Position numbers and translations under genes: made by a program
The notes under the pieces: model-generated
Databases searched by the model: none
Told to the model about the DNA's origin: nothing
Seen by the model: only the letters and a program-made list of their open reading frames with translations
Origin: Granulicella aggregans
GTDB taxonomy: Bacteria; Acidobacteriota; Terriglobia; Terriglobales; Acidobacteriaceae
NCBI RefSeq assembly: GCF_014203275.1
Contig: NZ_JACHIP010000001.1
Location: 558,001 to 622,000 of the forward strand
Length of the DNA stretch: 64,000 nt
Direction: 5' to 3'
In this document: positions 45,810 through 55,304 of the stretch, piece after piece
Position numbering within the stretch: the stretch's first letter is position 1
Layout: each line of letters opens with the position of its first letter

Positions 45810-46352
45810 TTACATACGACGGGAACCTCGCTTGTCCCACCAGGCGGCGATGGCCTGCACGCGCGTCGCTCCGGGATGGGCGGCGAAGAACTCGCGGAAG
45901 TGGCGGTTGTATTCGAGCTGTTCCGGGATTGCGGGGCGCTTATGGCCCGGCGTGACACTATTCTGATAGCAGATGGCCGCCTCGGCGAGCGTCTTACCGG
46001 TGCCGTTGTGGATGAAGTCACGTATCTCGGCGTTGAAGTGGAAGCCGCTGCCAAGCTCCTGCCGGAAGAAGCGACCGAGAATCGGGCCGCAGCGCCAGCC
46101 CTCGCCGATCACGGTATCTAGGGCGAACTCGGCTGGCATACTGCCGGGACGCTTTGGAGTTGCGGTGTGCCGGCTCGGGATTGCGCCTGAGAGATAGGCG
46201 GCGATGCGAGCTTCTACCTCACGCTTCAGACCGACAGTCGAGATGCCGTGCTCGCGTGCGAAGGCAATCAGCTCCTCCTTGAGCCAATACCAGGCAAGGA
46301 AGTCTTCGGATGTGAGTGCGTCAGTGAGGCGGGGACGGGTAGCGGACTGCAC
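45810..46352 (-). CDS. SAP-domain / DUF6434 protein
   Basis: 180 residues. An N-terminal helical region LAWYWLKEELIAFAREHGIS and GLKREVEARIAAYLSG looks like a SAP DNA-binding helix-extension-helix. The rest (GEGWRCGPILGRFFRQELGS, FHFNAEIRDFIHNGTGKTLA) matches the DUF6434 region, which is usually described without a function. It stands alone between guaB and the rimP promoter. A nucleic-acid role is plausible but unproved. Confidence 0.7.
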   Translation of the reverse strand: MQSATRPRLTDALTSEDFLAWYWLKEELIAFAREHGISTVGLKREVEARIAAYLSGAIPSRHTATPKRPGSMPAEFALDTVIGEGWRCGPILGRFFRQELGSGFHFNAEIRDFIHNGTGKTLAEAAICYQNSVTPGHKRPAIPEQLEYNRHFREFFAAHPGATRVQAIAAWWDKRGSRRM

Positions 46353-46418
46353 CTCTAAAGATTACCGAGAAACTGTGTTCCGACGATGGAAGACGTTTAG
46401 GCACCAGCATCACAGCCA

Positions 46419-46447
46419 TTGAATCCCATCCCCCATCGGTGTACTAT
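46419..46447 (+). promoter_or_regulatory. Sigma-70-type promoter of the rimP-nusA-infB operon
   Basis: TTGAAT (46419-46424) and TACTAT (46442-46447) are separated by exactly 17 bases, close to the housekeeping consensus. Transcription would begin near 46454, giving a leader of roughly 170 bases before rimP, which contains a terminator-like hairpin. Confidence 0.65.
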
Positions 46448-46520
46448 CTAACTTGCAGGCGAATTTGTTCCGTCGTAAACGTAAGATCCGTGAACGCACC
46501 GGAAAATGACGGAAGAGACG

Positions 46521-46545
46521 AGTGGGCGAGAGCCCACTTTTTATT
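46521..46545 (+). terminator. Leader terminator (attenuator-like) upstream of rimP
   Basis: A perfect 7-bp stem AGTGGGC/GCCCACT with a GAGA loop is followed by TTTTATTT. It lies between the promoter and rimP, which begins at 46623, so it can only act within the operon's own leader. Similar GTGGGC hairpins with T-runs precede rimP in many phyla (the rimP-leader family) and are thought to let NusA levels control the operon. Confidence 0.75.
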
Positions 46546-46622
46546 TGCTCTGAAGAAATCCCGCCCAAGCCGGCAGCAAGACCGGCGATAGGCAGATAAA
46601 TCAACTACTTACCGAGACGACC

Positions 46623-47231
46623 ATGGCAGTTCAGGTAGATCAAATCCGGGCACTAGCCGAACGCGTCGCGGCCTCGCATTCGCTCGAAGTAGTCGAAGTT
46701 GAGTTTAGCGGCGGGGCGAAGTTCCGTACCCTGCGGGTCTTCATCGAGAAGGATGCCGAGGCCCGGGCAAAGCTCGCGGAGATTGCAGCATCCGGCGAAG
46801 CTCCGGAAGAGCTTGCTTCCCTGCCCAGTGGAGTTCCGGTCGAGCGGCTTTCGGGCGTAACGCACGAGGACTGCGAAGTGTTTGCTCGCGACTTCGGCAC
46901 CGTGCTCGACGTGGAAGATCTCATTCCCGGCGCGGATTACACGCTTGAGGTCTCTTCGCCCGGTTTGGAGCGCAAGCTTTCGAAGCCTGAGGAGTTTGCA
47001 CGGTTTTGCGGCAGCTTGGTCAAGCTGCAGACGTTTACGGCGGTCAACAGCAATCGCCACTGGCTGGGCAGGCTGACGAGTTTCAAAGATGGAGAGCTGA
47101 CGATTGACCTGTCGGCGGTGAAGCAGAAGGGCAAGGCGAAGAAGGCGGCTGCAGCGAAGGCAACGGAGGAGCAGACGGTGACCATACCGTTTGCGAATGT
47201 TGAGAAGGCGAACCTGGTCGCCGAGATTTAG
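46623..47231 (+). CDS. rimP: Ribosome maturation factor RimP
   Basis: 202 residues. The N-terminal alpha/beta domain has SLEVVEVEFSGGAKFRTLRV and an Asp/Glu-rich link, followed by LSGVTHEDCEVFARDF and DYTLEVSSPGLERKLSKPEEF, the best-conserved RimP block. The C-terminal SH3-like part contains a Lys/Ala insert (KQKGKAKKAAAAKATEEQ). RimP is needed for 30S maturation. First gene of the rimP-nusA-infB operon. Confidence 0.94.
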   Translation: MAVQVDQIRALAERVAASHSLEVVEVEFSGGAKFRTLRVFIEKDAEARAKLAEIAASGEAPEELASLPSGVPVERLSGVTHEDCEVFARDFGTVLDVEDLIPGADYTLEVSSPGLERKLSKPEEFARFCGSLVKLQTFTAVNSNRHWLGRLTSFKDGELTIDLSAVKQKGKAKKAAAAKATEEQTVTIPFANVEKANLVAEI

Positions 47232-47356
47232 GTCGCTGAGATTTGGGAAGTTGAACGAGTTTGTGTAAAGAGTTCGCACATTGAATTTCGTGCGGAAAGA
47301 CAACTGAATAGCACCGCTGCAACAGCAATGCTGCAGCCGAGAAGGACGAAAAGAAA

Positions 47357-48994
47357 ATGGCAAGTGTTCTCTACCAATCGATCGAGACGTTGAGCCGCGA
47401 TAAGGGCATCGAGCCCGCAGTCGTGGTCGGAGCTGTTGAAGACGCCATCGCGCTGGCCACGCGCAAGTACTACAAGACGCAGGAGAATATGCGCGCCGAG
47501 ATGGACAAAGAGACCGGCGAGATCCGCGCTTACGTCTTCAAGACGGTCGTCGAGACGCAGGAGCAGGTAGAAGACGACGTCAACCAGATGACGCTCGAGC
47601 AGGCGCGCGAGCTTGCTCCCGATGTCGAGATTGGCGGCGAACTTCGCTTCTACAAGGACACCACGCCGCTCGGTCGCATCGCCGCGCAGATGGCCAAGCA
47701 GGTCATCTTCCAGAAGGTGCGCGAGGCTGAACGCGATACCGTATTCCTCGAGTACAACCACCGCGCCGGCGAGGTCCTGAACGCGACCGTGAAGCGCCTG
47801 GAGCCGATGGACGTGATCTTCGACCTGGGCAAGGCCGAGGCCCGCATGCCTAAGCGCGAGCAGTCGCGGCTGGAGCAGTTCTCCGTCGGCGAGCGCGTTC
47901 GCGTCGTCCTGCTGCGCGTCGACCGCGCGGCCAAAGGACCGCAGGTGATCGTCTCCCGCGCCGCCCCAGCACTGGTACAGAACCTCTTCCAGAGCGAAGT
48001 TCCCGAGATCTACGACGGCACGGTCACCATCCGCGCTATTGCACGAGAAGCCGGTGAGCGGACCAAGATTGCTGTCATGTCCCGCGATAAGGACGTCGAC
48101 CCGGTCGGCGCCTGCGTCGGCATGAAGGGCATGCGCGTGCAGTCGATCATCCGCGAGTTGCGCGGCGAAAAGATCGACATCATCGAGTTCTCGGAAGAGA
48201 TCACCACCTTCGCCGAGAAGGCGTTGCAGCCCGCCAAGGTCGCGCGTGTTTCCATCGTCGATCTCGCCGACAAGCAGATTGAAGTGATCGTGGACGACAC
48301 GCAGCTCTCTCTCGCCATCGGCAAAAAGGGCCAGAACGTCCGTCTCGCCGCCAAGCTGCTGCAGTGGAAGATCGACATCAAGAGCGAGGAAGAGAAGCGC
48401 CAGGAAGTCGAGCAACAGATGCACGCCATGGGCGGTGGCCCGACCACGCCGGTCGAGCAGATCTCCGAACTGGGCGAGACGATTCTCGAGAAGCTCATCG
48501 CCGCCGGAATCACGACGGTCGAAGAGCTTGCCGACATGACGCCCGAGCAGTTGGAAGAGGTTCCCGGCATCGGCGAGAAGACGGTCGAGAAGATCTCGGT
48601 CGCGGTTCGCCATTACTTCGGCCAGTACGAAGAGGGCGAAGTAAGGCCAGTCGTTGCGCCGGTAGAGGGCGAAGAAGTAGCCACTCTGTCCGCAGCAGCA
48701 TCAGAAGATGAAGCTGTAGAGGAGGATTCCGTGGCAAGTGATACCGAGACAAAGACACCCGAAGCTGTTCTCGCCGAACAGCTTGGAACCGGCGAAGTGG
48801 AAGAGGTTGCAACCCTCTCTTCCGAAGAACTCGCCGAAATTGAAGATCTCAACTCCGCGAACGACGGCTATTCTGACGCCGACAATCGTGAGGCACTGAT
48901 TGAGCTGGAAAACGATGCCACCGACGAGCTGGTGAACCAGAGCCAGGAAGTCTCCGAAGAGGGCATCGACACCGACGGGAACGACCGTGGTTAG
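47357..48994 (+). CDS. nusA: Transcription termination/antitermination factor NusA
   Basis: 545 residues. N-terminal RNA-polymerase-binding domain to about 125, S1 domain (about 135-200), then the KH domains with ACVGMKGMRVQSIIRELRGE and LAIGKKGQNVRLAAKL. A helix-hairpin-helix part at about 390-415 (ADMTPEQLEEVPGIGEKT) and a long acidic, Glu/Asp/Ser-rich tail end the chain. NusA controls pausing, termination and antitermination. It begins 125 bases after rimP with GAAGGA before the ATG. The acidic tail is longer than in most members. Confidence 0.97.
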   Translation: MASVLYQSIETLSRDKGIEPAVVVGAVEDAIALATRKYYKTQENMRAEMDKETGEIRAYVFKTVVETQEQVEDDVNQMTLEQARELAPDVEIGGELRFYKDTTPLGRIAAQMAKQVIFQKVREAERDTVFLEYNHRAGEVLNATVKRLEPMDVIFDLGKAEARMPKREQSRLEQFSVGERVRVVLLRVDRAAKGPQVIVSRAAPALVQNLFQSEVPEIYDGTVTIRAIAREAGERTKIAVMSRDKDVDPVGACVGMKGMRVQSIIRELRGEKIDIIEFSEEITTFAEKALQPAKVARVSIVDLADKQIEVIVDDTQLSLAIGKKGQNVRLAAKLLQWKIDIKSEEEKRQEVEQQMHAMGGGPTTPVEQISELGETILEKLIAAGITTVEELADMTPEQLEEVPGIGEKTVEKISVAVRHYFGQYEEGEVRPVVAPVEGEEVATLSAAASEDEAVEEDSVASDTETKTPEAVLAEQLGTGEVEEVATLSSEELAEIEDLNSANDGYSDADNREALIELENDATDELVNQSQEVSEEGIDTDGNDRG

Positions 48995-49130
48995 CAGTTT
49001 TCGCCACGCACACATGGATTGCCTGGTTCGCGATACCGCGATTTCAGGGATAATAGAGAATGCACCATATTCTTTCCACGACGAGGCTGATATGAGCAGC
49101 TAAGCGGCGCAGGGGAGCGAAAAGGGACGG

Positions 49131-52100
49131 ATGACGAAGGTTCGAATTAACGATCTTGCAAGAGAACTTGAAGTAAAGAGCAAGCCCATTCTGGATGCGC
49201 TTGAAGCGATCGGCGTGTCTGGAAAGACGCACTCCAGTTCCATCGATCCCGGCCAGGCCGAGCGGGTCCGCGATTACTTCAAGAACGGCGGACGCAGCAG
49301 CAATTCGTCGAAGACTGCCGCGCCAGCCAAGCCTGCCTTCAGTCTTGCTGGAGTTTCAAAGCCCGGCGACGCTGTAAAGGCCATCCTCGAGCGGCGCAAT
49401 GCGGAAGCAGCCGCAAGGAACGCTCCCCCGCCGCGCGGCCCCGTCGTCGTCGCCAACCCTGTCGCAGGCACCGCTCCCGCCGTGGCTGCAGTTCGTCCTT
49501 CGGTCACGGTGGCCCCGGCAGCACCCGTTGTTGCCAGCACTCCAGCTCCAGTAGTTGAGGCTCCGGCGCCGCGCCGCATCGTTCCCTTGCCCAACCAGGG
49601 CGCGCGCATCATTTCGCCTGCACCGGTTCAGCCAGCGATTGCCAGCCGCCCGCCTGCGGGTGGTGTGGTTGTCGTACGGCCGCCAGTCGGTGGCGCGGTC
49701 GCGGCAGCCCCTCCGGCTCGTCCGGTGGTCGCAGCTCCGGTAGCACCCGTTGCCGCTCCTGTGGCTCCTGTAGCCGCTCCTGCGGCTGAAGCTCCGGCGG
49801 CCAAGGTCGTCGCTCCGGTTGCTCCTGCAGCTGCCGCAACGCCTGTCGTAACGCCGCCCGCTCCAGTTGCCCCTGTTGCATCCGCCGCACCTGCGGTCCC
49901 GGAAGCGCCTGTCGCTGAAGCCCCCGCCGTTGCTGCGGCTCCGGCTGTTCCCCCACCACCTCCAGGCCCGGCTCCGCGTCGCGTCATTATGCCGCAGACC
50001 GGTCCTCGGCCTATCTACACGGCACCGCCGCCAGTTCCTGGAGCACCGCCGCGTAACCGTCCCATCTTCGAGCGCCCGCGCCCCGGCAGCGGCCCCGGCA
50101 ACTTCTCCGGGCCACGTCCCGGCAGCGGTCCCATGGGCGGTCCCGGTGGCCCAGGCATGGCTCCCGGCGCTCGCCGCCCCATGCACCCGACGCGGCCTGG
50201 CTTTGCCGGGCCCGGCGGAGCTCCTCGCCCCGGCTTCACTCCTGGCGGAGCTCCTGGCCGTCCTGGCTTCCCGCCGCGTCCCGGCATGGGTGCCCGTCCT
50301 GCAGGCGCTCCCGGCGTAATGCCGGGCCCCGGCGAGGGCATGCGCCCTGCCGCGCGTCCTGGCCAGCGTCGTGGTGGACAGCGCTACGAGAAGTCCAAGG
50401 AAGGCCCGATGAAGGGCTTCCAGCCGCCACCGCGTTACGGCGGCCAGCAGATCTCTCGCGAGCCTCTGCCGATCACCAAGACCATCACCGTCACCGAAGG
50501 CATCTCGGTCAAGGACCTCGCCGAGAAGCTCGATGTTCGCGGTAAGGATCTGATTGCAGTTCTTCTGATGAAGGGTGTCTTCGTCACCGTCAACCAGTCG
50601 CTCGACGGCGAACTCGTCAAGGAAGTGGCCCGCCAGTTCGGCGCGGACGCAACCGTCATCTCGGTTGAAGAGCAGCTTGAGAACGAGGCCATCGAAGGCC
50701 TGCTCGAAGACACGACCGGCATGGTCGAGGTCGTCCGATCCCCTGTCGTCACCGTCATGGGTCACGTCGACCACGGTAAGACGTCGCTGCTCGACGCCAT
50801 CCGCTCCACCGACGTAGCCGCCGGCGAAGCTGGAGGCATCACCCAGCACATCGGTGCCTACAAGGTGAAGATCACCAAGCCGGACAGCCCTGCGTTCGGT
50901 CGCGAGATCGTATTCCTCGATACCCCTGGTCACGAGGCCTTCACCCGCATGCGTGCACGCGGAGCCAAGGTCACGGACATCGTTGTGGTCGTCGTCGCAG
51001 CCGATGACGGTGTCATGCCTCAGACTATCGAGGCCATCGATCACGCCCGCGCGGCGAACGTGCCGATCATCGTCGCCGTCAACAAGATCGACAAGCCCGA
51101 GGCCAACGCCGCGAAGGTCATCCAGCAGCTTGCCGCTCGTGGCGTTCAGTCCACGGCGACTGGCGGGACGACCGAGTTCGTAGAAGTCTCGGCGAAGCAG
51201 CGACTCAATCTCGACGCTCTCGAAGAGATGATCTGCTACGTCGCCGACACCAACGAGCAGAAGGCCCAGCCTGAGCGTCCCGCAGTGGGTACGGTCATCG
51301 AAGCCAAGCTCGATCGCGGTCGCGGTGCAGTCGCTTCGATCCTCGTGCAGAACGGAACCCTGAAGCTTGGCGACAGCTACATCGTTGGCAACACCTTCGG
51401 TAAGATCCGCGCCATGTTCGACGATCGCGGTCGTTCCATCACCGAAGCTGGTCCATCAACGCCGGTCGAGATCCTCGGTCTCGAAGGCATGCCGGACGCT
51501 GGCGATACGTTCCTCGTCATGGCGGACCGCGACAAGGCCAAGGGCATTGCGCAGTACCGCAAGATGAAGGAACGCGAAGCTCAACTTGCGAAGTCCTCGC
51601 GCGTCTCGCTCGAAGGCCTCGCAGAGCAGATCAAGCAGGCCGGCATGAAGGACCTGAACCTGATCCTCAAGGGCGACGTGCAGGGTTCGGTCGAAGTATT
51701 GGCCGACTCGCTCCAGCGCATGTCGACCGAGAAGGTTCGCGTTCGCGTCCTCCACTCCGGCGTCGGCGCTATCACCGAGTCCGACGTGCTGCTCGCGTCT
51801 GCCTCGAACGCCGTCATCATCGGCTTCAACGTTCGGCCCGACCGCAAGTCTGCGGAAGTGGCCGATCGCGAGAACGTCGAGATCCGTCTCCACTCCATCA
51901 TCTACGAGCTGCAGGATGAGATCACCAAGGCGATGTACGGTCTGCTCGAACCAGTCTTCAAGGAGAACTACGCTGGTCGCGCAGAAGTGCTCAACGTCTT
52001 CAAGATCACGAAGGTGGGCCAGATCGCCGGTTGCCGCGTGACCGACGGCCTCATCAAGCGCAGTGCACAGGCTCGCCTGATGCGCGACGGCGTGGAAGTG

Positions 52101-52361
52101 TGGAAGGGCAAGATCTCCTCACTGAAGCGCTTCAAGGAAGATGTCTCTGAAGTCCGTGACGGCGTGGAGTGCGGTATCGATCTAGCCGGCCACAAGGACA
52201 TCCGCGTCGGCGACGTGGTTGAGACCTACACGACGGAGAAGCTGGCCGACGAGCTGGGACAGAACACCGCCATCCTCAAGAAGCAGCAACTCGCCGAACT
52301 GGCTGCTGCCAAGGCAGCGGAGAAGGCTGTAGAGGCCGCGGAAGCGTCAGTCGCCAACTAA
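49131..52361 (+). CDS. infB: Translation initiation factor IF-2
   Basis: 1076 residues, longer than most because of an Ala/Pro then Gly/Pro/Arg-rich linker (about 60-430) after the N-terminal IF2_N segment ([19 protein letters not shown]). The GTPase begins near 543 with [10 protein letters not shown]; further boxes are [10 protein letters not shown] and VNKIDKPE. Domains II to IV follow. IF-2 brings fMet-tRNA to the 30S subunit. It starts 136 bases after nusA with AAGGGA before the ATG. The ylxR and L7Ae-like genes often found between nusA and infB are absent. Confidence 0.97.
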   Translation: MTKVRINDLARELEVKSKPILDALEAIGVSGKTHSSSIDPGQAERVRDYFKNGGRSSNSSKTAAPAKPAFSLAGVSKPGDAVKAILERRNAEAAARNAPPPRGPVVVANPVAGTAPAVAAVRPSVTVAPAAPVVASTPAPVVEAPAPRRIVPLPNQGARIISPAPVQPAIASRPPAGGVVVVRPPVGGAVAAAPPARPVVAAPVAPVAAPVAPVAAPAAEAPAAKVVAPVAPAAAATPVVTPPAPVAPVASAAPAVPEAPVAEAPAVAAAPAVPPPPPGPAPRRVIMPQTGPRPIYTAPPPVPGAPPRNRPIFERPRPGSGPGNFSGPRPGSGPMGGPGGPGMAPGARRPMHPTRPGFAGPGGAPRPGFTPGGAPGRPGFPPRPGMGARPAGAPGVMPGPGEGMRPAARPGQRRGGQRYEKSKEGPMKGFQPPPRYGGQQISREPLPITKTITVTEGISVKDLAEKLDVRGKDLIAVLLMKGVFVTVNQSLDGELVKEVARQFGADATVISVEEQLENEAIEGLLEDTTGMVEVVRSPVVTVMGHVDHGKTSLLDAIRSTDVAAGEAGGITQHIGAYKVKITKPDSPAFGREIVFLDTPGHEAFTRMRARGAKVTDIVVVVVAADDGVMPQTIEAIDHARAANVPIIVAVNKIDKPEANAAKVIQQLAARGVQSTATGGTTEFVEVSAKQRLNLDALEEMICYVADTNEQKAQPERPAVGTVIEAKLDRGRGAVASILVQNGTLKLGDSYIVGNTFGKIRAMFDDRGRSITEAGPSTPVEILGLEGMPDAGDTFLVMADRDKAKGIAQYRKMKEREAQLAKSSRVSLEGLAEQIKQAGMKDLNLILKGDVQGSVEVLADSLQRMSTEKVRVRVLHSGVGAITESDVLLASASNAVIIGFNVRPDRKSAEVADRENVEIRLHSIIYELQDEITKAMYGLLEPVFKENYAGRAEVLNVFKITKVGQIAGCRVTDGLIKRSAQARLMRDGVEVWKGKISSLKRFKEDVSEVRDGVECGIDLAGHKDIRVGDVVETYTTEKLADELGQNTAILKKQQLAELAAAKAAEKAVEAAEASVAN

Positions 52362-52382
52362 TCGCTTCACGAACGAAACAAG

Positions 52383-52420
52383 AACGGCCAGAGGATCGCT
52401 CCTCTGGCCGTTTTGCTTTT
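52383..52420. terminator. Strong Rho-independent terminator after infB
   Basis: A 13-bp perfect stem AACGGCCAGAGGA/TCCTCTGGCCGTT with a TCGC loop is followed by TTGCTTTT. It lies 21 bases after the infB stop and extends just into the end of the convergent hydrolase gene. The stem begins with AA and ends with TT, so it may work in both directions. Confidence 0.85.
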
Positions 52421-53384
52421 AGCTGATCGATTTCGCGAGGAACTGCCTCATCGCGGTTGCCACTTCCTCGACGTGGGTCTCGAGCGCAAAGTGTCCGGTA
52501 TCGAGAAACTGCACAGTCGCATTTGGATTGTCGCGGCGAAAAGCCTCCGCGCCGGGTGGAATGAAGAAGGGATCGTGCTTGCCCCAGATGGCCAAGAGCG
52601 GAGGTTTGGACTTGCGGAAGTACTCCTGAAACGCCGGATAGAGTTTCACGTTGTTCGCGTAGTCGAGGAAGAGATCGAGCTGAATGTCCATGTTGCCGGG
52701 TCGAGCGATCATCGCTGCATCCAGCGTGTAACCCTCCGGCTTGATGCGTTCGGGGTGCGGCACTCCCTCTGTGTACTGTGACTTCAAGCCTTCAGGGCTC
52801 AGCGCCTGATGGACGACCTCCCGATTTGCTGGCGACGGATCGCTCCAATAGTGGCGAATCGGTGCCCATGCGTCGCCAAGGCCCTCCTCATAAGCATTGC
52901 CGTTCTGCGAGACGATTGCCGTCACACGCTCTGGATGAGCCATCGCGACACGCAAGCCCGTTGGCGCGCCGTAATCGAAGACGTACAGCGCATAGCGTTT
53001 CAGCTGCAAAGCTTCCGTGAATGCAGTGATCGTCTTCGCCAGCGCATCGAAGGTGTACGTGTAGTGCCGTTCCGCCGGGACTTCCGTGAAGCCAAAGCCG
53101 GGGAGATCAGGTGCGATGACATGGTAGCGATCCGCGAGCAGAGGCATCAGCTCTCGATACTGGAACGACGACGTTGGGAAGCCGTGCAGAAGGAGAACTA
53201 CCGGAGCGTCGGCGGGACCAGCCTCGCGATAGAAGACGTTGACGCCGTCGGCGTCGATCCGGTGAATAGAAGTGTGGGGCACTTTGGGACTCTCCTTCTT
53301 GACCTCTACGGCTGCACTGCCTGTTACTGACGTTGCCATGGCGATAGCTCCTGTCGTGCTTGCTATGAAATCGCGTCGGTTCAT
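52419..53384 (-). CDS. Secreted alpha/beta hydrolase (haloalkane-dehalogenase / epoxide-hydrolase-like)
   Basis: 321 residues from the ATG at 53384, which has AAGGAG at good spacing; the longer frame to 53459 overlaps the operator. A twin-arginine signal MNRRDFIASTTGAIAM is present. The fold shows as VVLLLHGFPTSSFQYRELMP with oxyanion residues and APDLPGFGFTE, nucleophile Asp in YVFDYGAPTG, and catalytic His in DTGHFALE. Asp nucleophile points to epoxide-hydrolase or dehalogenase chemistry, not a lipase. It is divergent from a CGNR regulator and is likely its target. Confidence 0.88.
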   Translation of the reverse strand: MNRRDFIASTTGAIAMATSVTGSAAVEVKKESPKVPHTSIHRIDADGVNVFYREAGPADAPVVLLLHGFPTSSFQYRELMPLLADRYHVIAPDLPGFGFTEVPAERHYTYTFDALAKTITAFTEALQLKRYALYVFDYGAPTGLRVAMAHPERVTAIVSQNGNAYEEGLGDAWAPIRHYWSDPSPANREVVHQALSPEGLKSQYTEGVPHPERIKPEGYTLDAAMIARPGNMDIQLDLFLDYANNVKLYPAFQEYFRKSKPPLLAIWGKHDPFFIPPGAEAFRRDNPNATVQFLDTGHFALETHVEEVATAMRQFLAKSIS

Positions 53385-53433
53385 CTTCTCTCCTTCGAAC
53401 TCCAGGTGATACCGGAGAAATCTCAATTCAAAG

Positions 53434-53479
53434 GTTACACTCGAGATGTAACTTGTCAATAGAATTTTCTCTGGTTACA
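53434..53479. promoter_or_regulatory. Inverted-repeat operator between the hydrolase and CGNR regulator genes
   Basis: GTTACA (53434-53439) and TGTAAC (53447-53452) form a perfect inverted repeat separated by CTCGAGA, and a third GTTACA half-site lies at 53474-53479, 40 bases from the first. The block sits in the 104-base gap between the two divergent genes, so it probably controls both. The protein is most likely the CGNR regulator. Confidence 0.55.
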
Positions 53480-53488
53480 ATCAAACTC

Positions 53489-54091
53489 ATGAACGCAACG
53501 CCACAGACCGGAGAAAAGAAGCTTGTTGAACCGCGGATGATCGCGGATCATCCGGTGCTCGACTTCCTCAATACGGTCGCCGTGGCCGACGGAGAGAAGG
53601 TCGACTTCTTCGAGAGCGACGGAGATGTGGAAGGCTGGCTGCAACAGGCAGGCTTCGTCATTTCTCCTCGTCCTAAGCTACGGCCTGGGGAGCTGCTCGA
53701 AACTGCACGCGCCGTGCGTGAAACGATCCGCGATGCAATTGAACGCAAGAAAGCAGGCAAACCTCTCTTGCCTGGTCCGCTCAACGAGCTCTTAGCGAAG
53801 AGCAGCAGTCATCTCGAGCTCTCCCAGCATCGCGGGAAGGGATTGGAGCTGAAGCGGAGCTGGCAGTCCGGCACAGCCGAACAAGCGCTTGGCCCGCTTG
53901 TCGAAGCCGCCGCAGAGTTGCTCAGCACGGGCGACTTCGAGCTGGTGCGTCCGTGCGAGGACAAGACCTGCATTCTCTGGTTCTACGACCGCACCAAATC
54001 GCATCATCGCCGCTGGTGCAGCATGTCCACATGCGGGAATCGCTTCAAGGTCGCGGCGTTTCGAGAGCGGAGACGGGCAAGCGGCGCGTAA
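53489..54091 (+). CDS. CGNR zinc-finger transcription regulator (ABATE domain)
   Basis: 200 residues from the ATG at 53489; a TTG at 53453 is in frame but falls in the operator. The ABATE domain begins with DHPVLDFLNTVA and has ARAVRETIRDAIE. The C-terminal zinc finger has CEDKTCILWFYDRTKSHHRR followed by CSMSTCGNRFKV; the four Cys and the CGNR signature are intact. Such proteins are stress-related regulators. The divergent hydrolase and the shared operator suggest self-regulation. Confidence 0.88.
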   Translation: MNATPQTGEKKLVEPRMIADHPVLDFLNTVAVADGEKVDFFESDGDVEGWLQQAGFVISPRPKLRPGELLETARAVRETIRDAIERKKAGKPLLPGPLNELLAKSSSHLELSQHRGKGLELKRSWQSGTAEQALGPLVEAAAELLSTGDFELVRPCEDKTCILWFYDRTKSHHRRWCSMSTCGNRFKVAAFRERRRASGA

Positions 54092-54093
54092 GC

Positions 54094-54666
54094 CTACGCT
54101 CCCTCTGCATCCTTCAGAAACTGGATCTCTTCCGGGGTCATCAGATGGTCGAATGCATCCGGCGGAAGCACCTTGCCGTCGTACTTCTCGACGATGGCCG
54201 GGATCTTCTTCATCAATTCAGCCCTTTGTTCCGCGCTCACCGACGGTGGTGGCGAGGTCCGAGTCGCCACGCGAACGCCGATCTCCAGGAACTGCCGATC
54301 AAGCCCGGCAGGAGACACGGTACACATCAGCCGCGCAGGCTTGTCGCTGAGATTATGAAACACATGCGGAGCCCAGCTTGGGATGTTCATCGCTGAACCC
54401 GTCGGGGCGAGCGTGCGCGTCTCGCCGCAGAAGACCGCCACTTCGCCCTCCATCACGTAGAACGTCTCTTCGCAAAGATGCGAGTGCGGCATCGGACCGC
54501 CGCCCGGTGGAATCCACATATCGATCATTGCAAATCTCTCCGCAGTGTCAGCTCCCTTGATCACAATCGAGTAAGTGCCGGAACCAATACATACGTTCAC
54601 GCGCTCATCCGGCAGAGAGACCGTAAGCTGGCGGTCTTCCGCAGCAATCTTCGTTGAATCCATCAT
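54094..54666 (-). CDS. Cupin-domain protein
   Basis: 190 residues from the ATG at 54666 (GGAG five bases before); the frame to 54945 overlaps the divergent DinB gene and was rejected. The cupin motifs are PHSHLCEETFYVMEGEV (metal His and Glu) and PSWAPHVFHNLSDKPARLM. The last 50 residues are charged and end with PEEIQFLKDAE. Small cupins of this type may be dioxygenase- or isomerase-like; the substrate is unknown. It is convergent with the CGNR gene (2 bases apart). Confidence 0.83.
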   Translation of the reverse strand: MMDSTKIAAEDRQLTVSLPDERVNVCIGSGTYSIVIKGADTAERFAMIDMWIPPGGGPMPHSHLCEETFYVMEGEVAVFCGETRTLAPTGSAMNIPSWAPHVFHNLSDKPARLMCTVSPAGLDRQFLEIGVRVATRTSPPPSVSAEQRAELMKKIPAIVEKYDGKVLPPDAFDHLMTPEEIQFLKDAEGA

Positions 54667-54808
54667 TCTTTCTCCTCGACATTTAAGGATAGCTACACCC
54701 AGGTAGGATGCGGTCGCCACATATTGAAGCAACCGGGCCGGGAAACTCATCTCATCGGGGCATGGCAAGTCTTTAGCAAATTCTCGAATCGCAATCGGAG
54801 AGCCTCGA

Positions 54809-55297
54809 ATGACACCGCAACAAATCATGGTGGACGTAGCCATCGGCAACTGGAAGCTAACCATCAAGCGCGCCACCTCGCTCTTCGACGGGCTTACCGA
54901 AGAAGAGTTCCTCAAGCCCATCGCGCCCGGTCGCAACCGCGTCATCTATCTGCTTGGCCACCTGACCGCCGTGCACGATTTGATGCTCCCGCTGCTTGGT
55001 CTCGGCGAACGCCACCATGTGGAACTCGACGAGCTGTTCCTATCGAATCCCGATGGCACCTTCGCTGAACTCCCGCCGGTCGTTGATCTGAAGCGGTATT
55101 GGAACGAGACGAACAGCCTGCTACTCGAGAAGGCCCTCCTGCTTACTCCTGAGCAATGGCTCGAACGCCACACCGCGATGACCGACGAAGACCTCGTCAA
55201 AGATCCGACCCGCAACCGCTTTAGCGTCTTCCTCAACCGCACCAACCACACGGCGTTTCATCTCGGCCAGTTGGTCCTGGCGCGCGAGAAGAAGTAG
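54809..55297 (+). CDS. DinB-family metal-dependent protein
   Basis: 162 residues. A four-helix DinB/DfsA bundle with three metal His in GHLTAVHD and NHTAFHLGQLV. Members include mycothiol- or bacillithiol-dependent transferases, though most are untested. It is divergent from the cupin gene and ends seven bases from the convergent membrane spermidine synthase. No thiol cofactor genes are in the window. Confidence 0.85.
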   Translation: MTPQQIMVDVAIGNWKLTIKRATSLFDGLTEEEFLKPIAPGRNRVIYLLGHLTAVHDLMLPLLGLGERHHVELDELFLSNPDGTFAELPPVVDLKRYWNETNSLLLEKALLLTPEQWLERHTAMTDEDLVKDPTRNRFSVFLNRTNHTAFHLGQLVLAREKK

Positions 55298-55304
55298 CCG
55301 CTCG

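Noticed and set aside
49356..51044. Minus-strand frame of 562 codons opposite infB
   Set aside because: It mirrors the Ala/Pro/Gly-rich linker and GTPase of IF-2; composition is Arg/Gly/Ser with no domains.
53453..53488. TTG start giving the CGNR protein 12 more residues
   Set aside because: It adds residues that are not part of the ABATE domain and would start at the edge of the operator; the ATG at 53489 is simpler.
54667..54945. N-terminal extension of the cupin gene
   Set aside because: It would overlap the DinB gene start; GAGGAG before 54666 supports the shorter protein.
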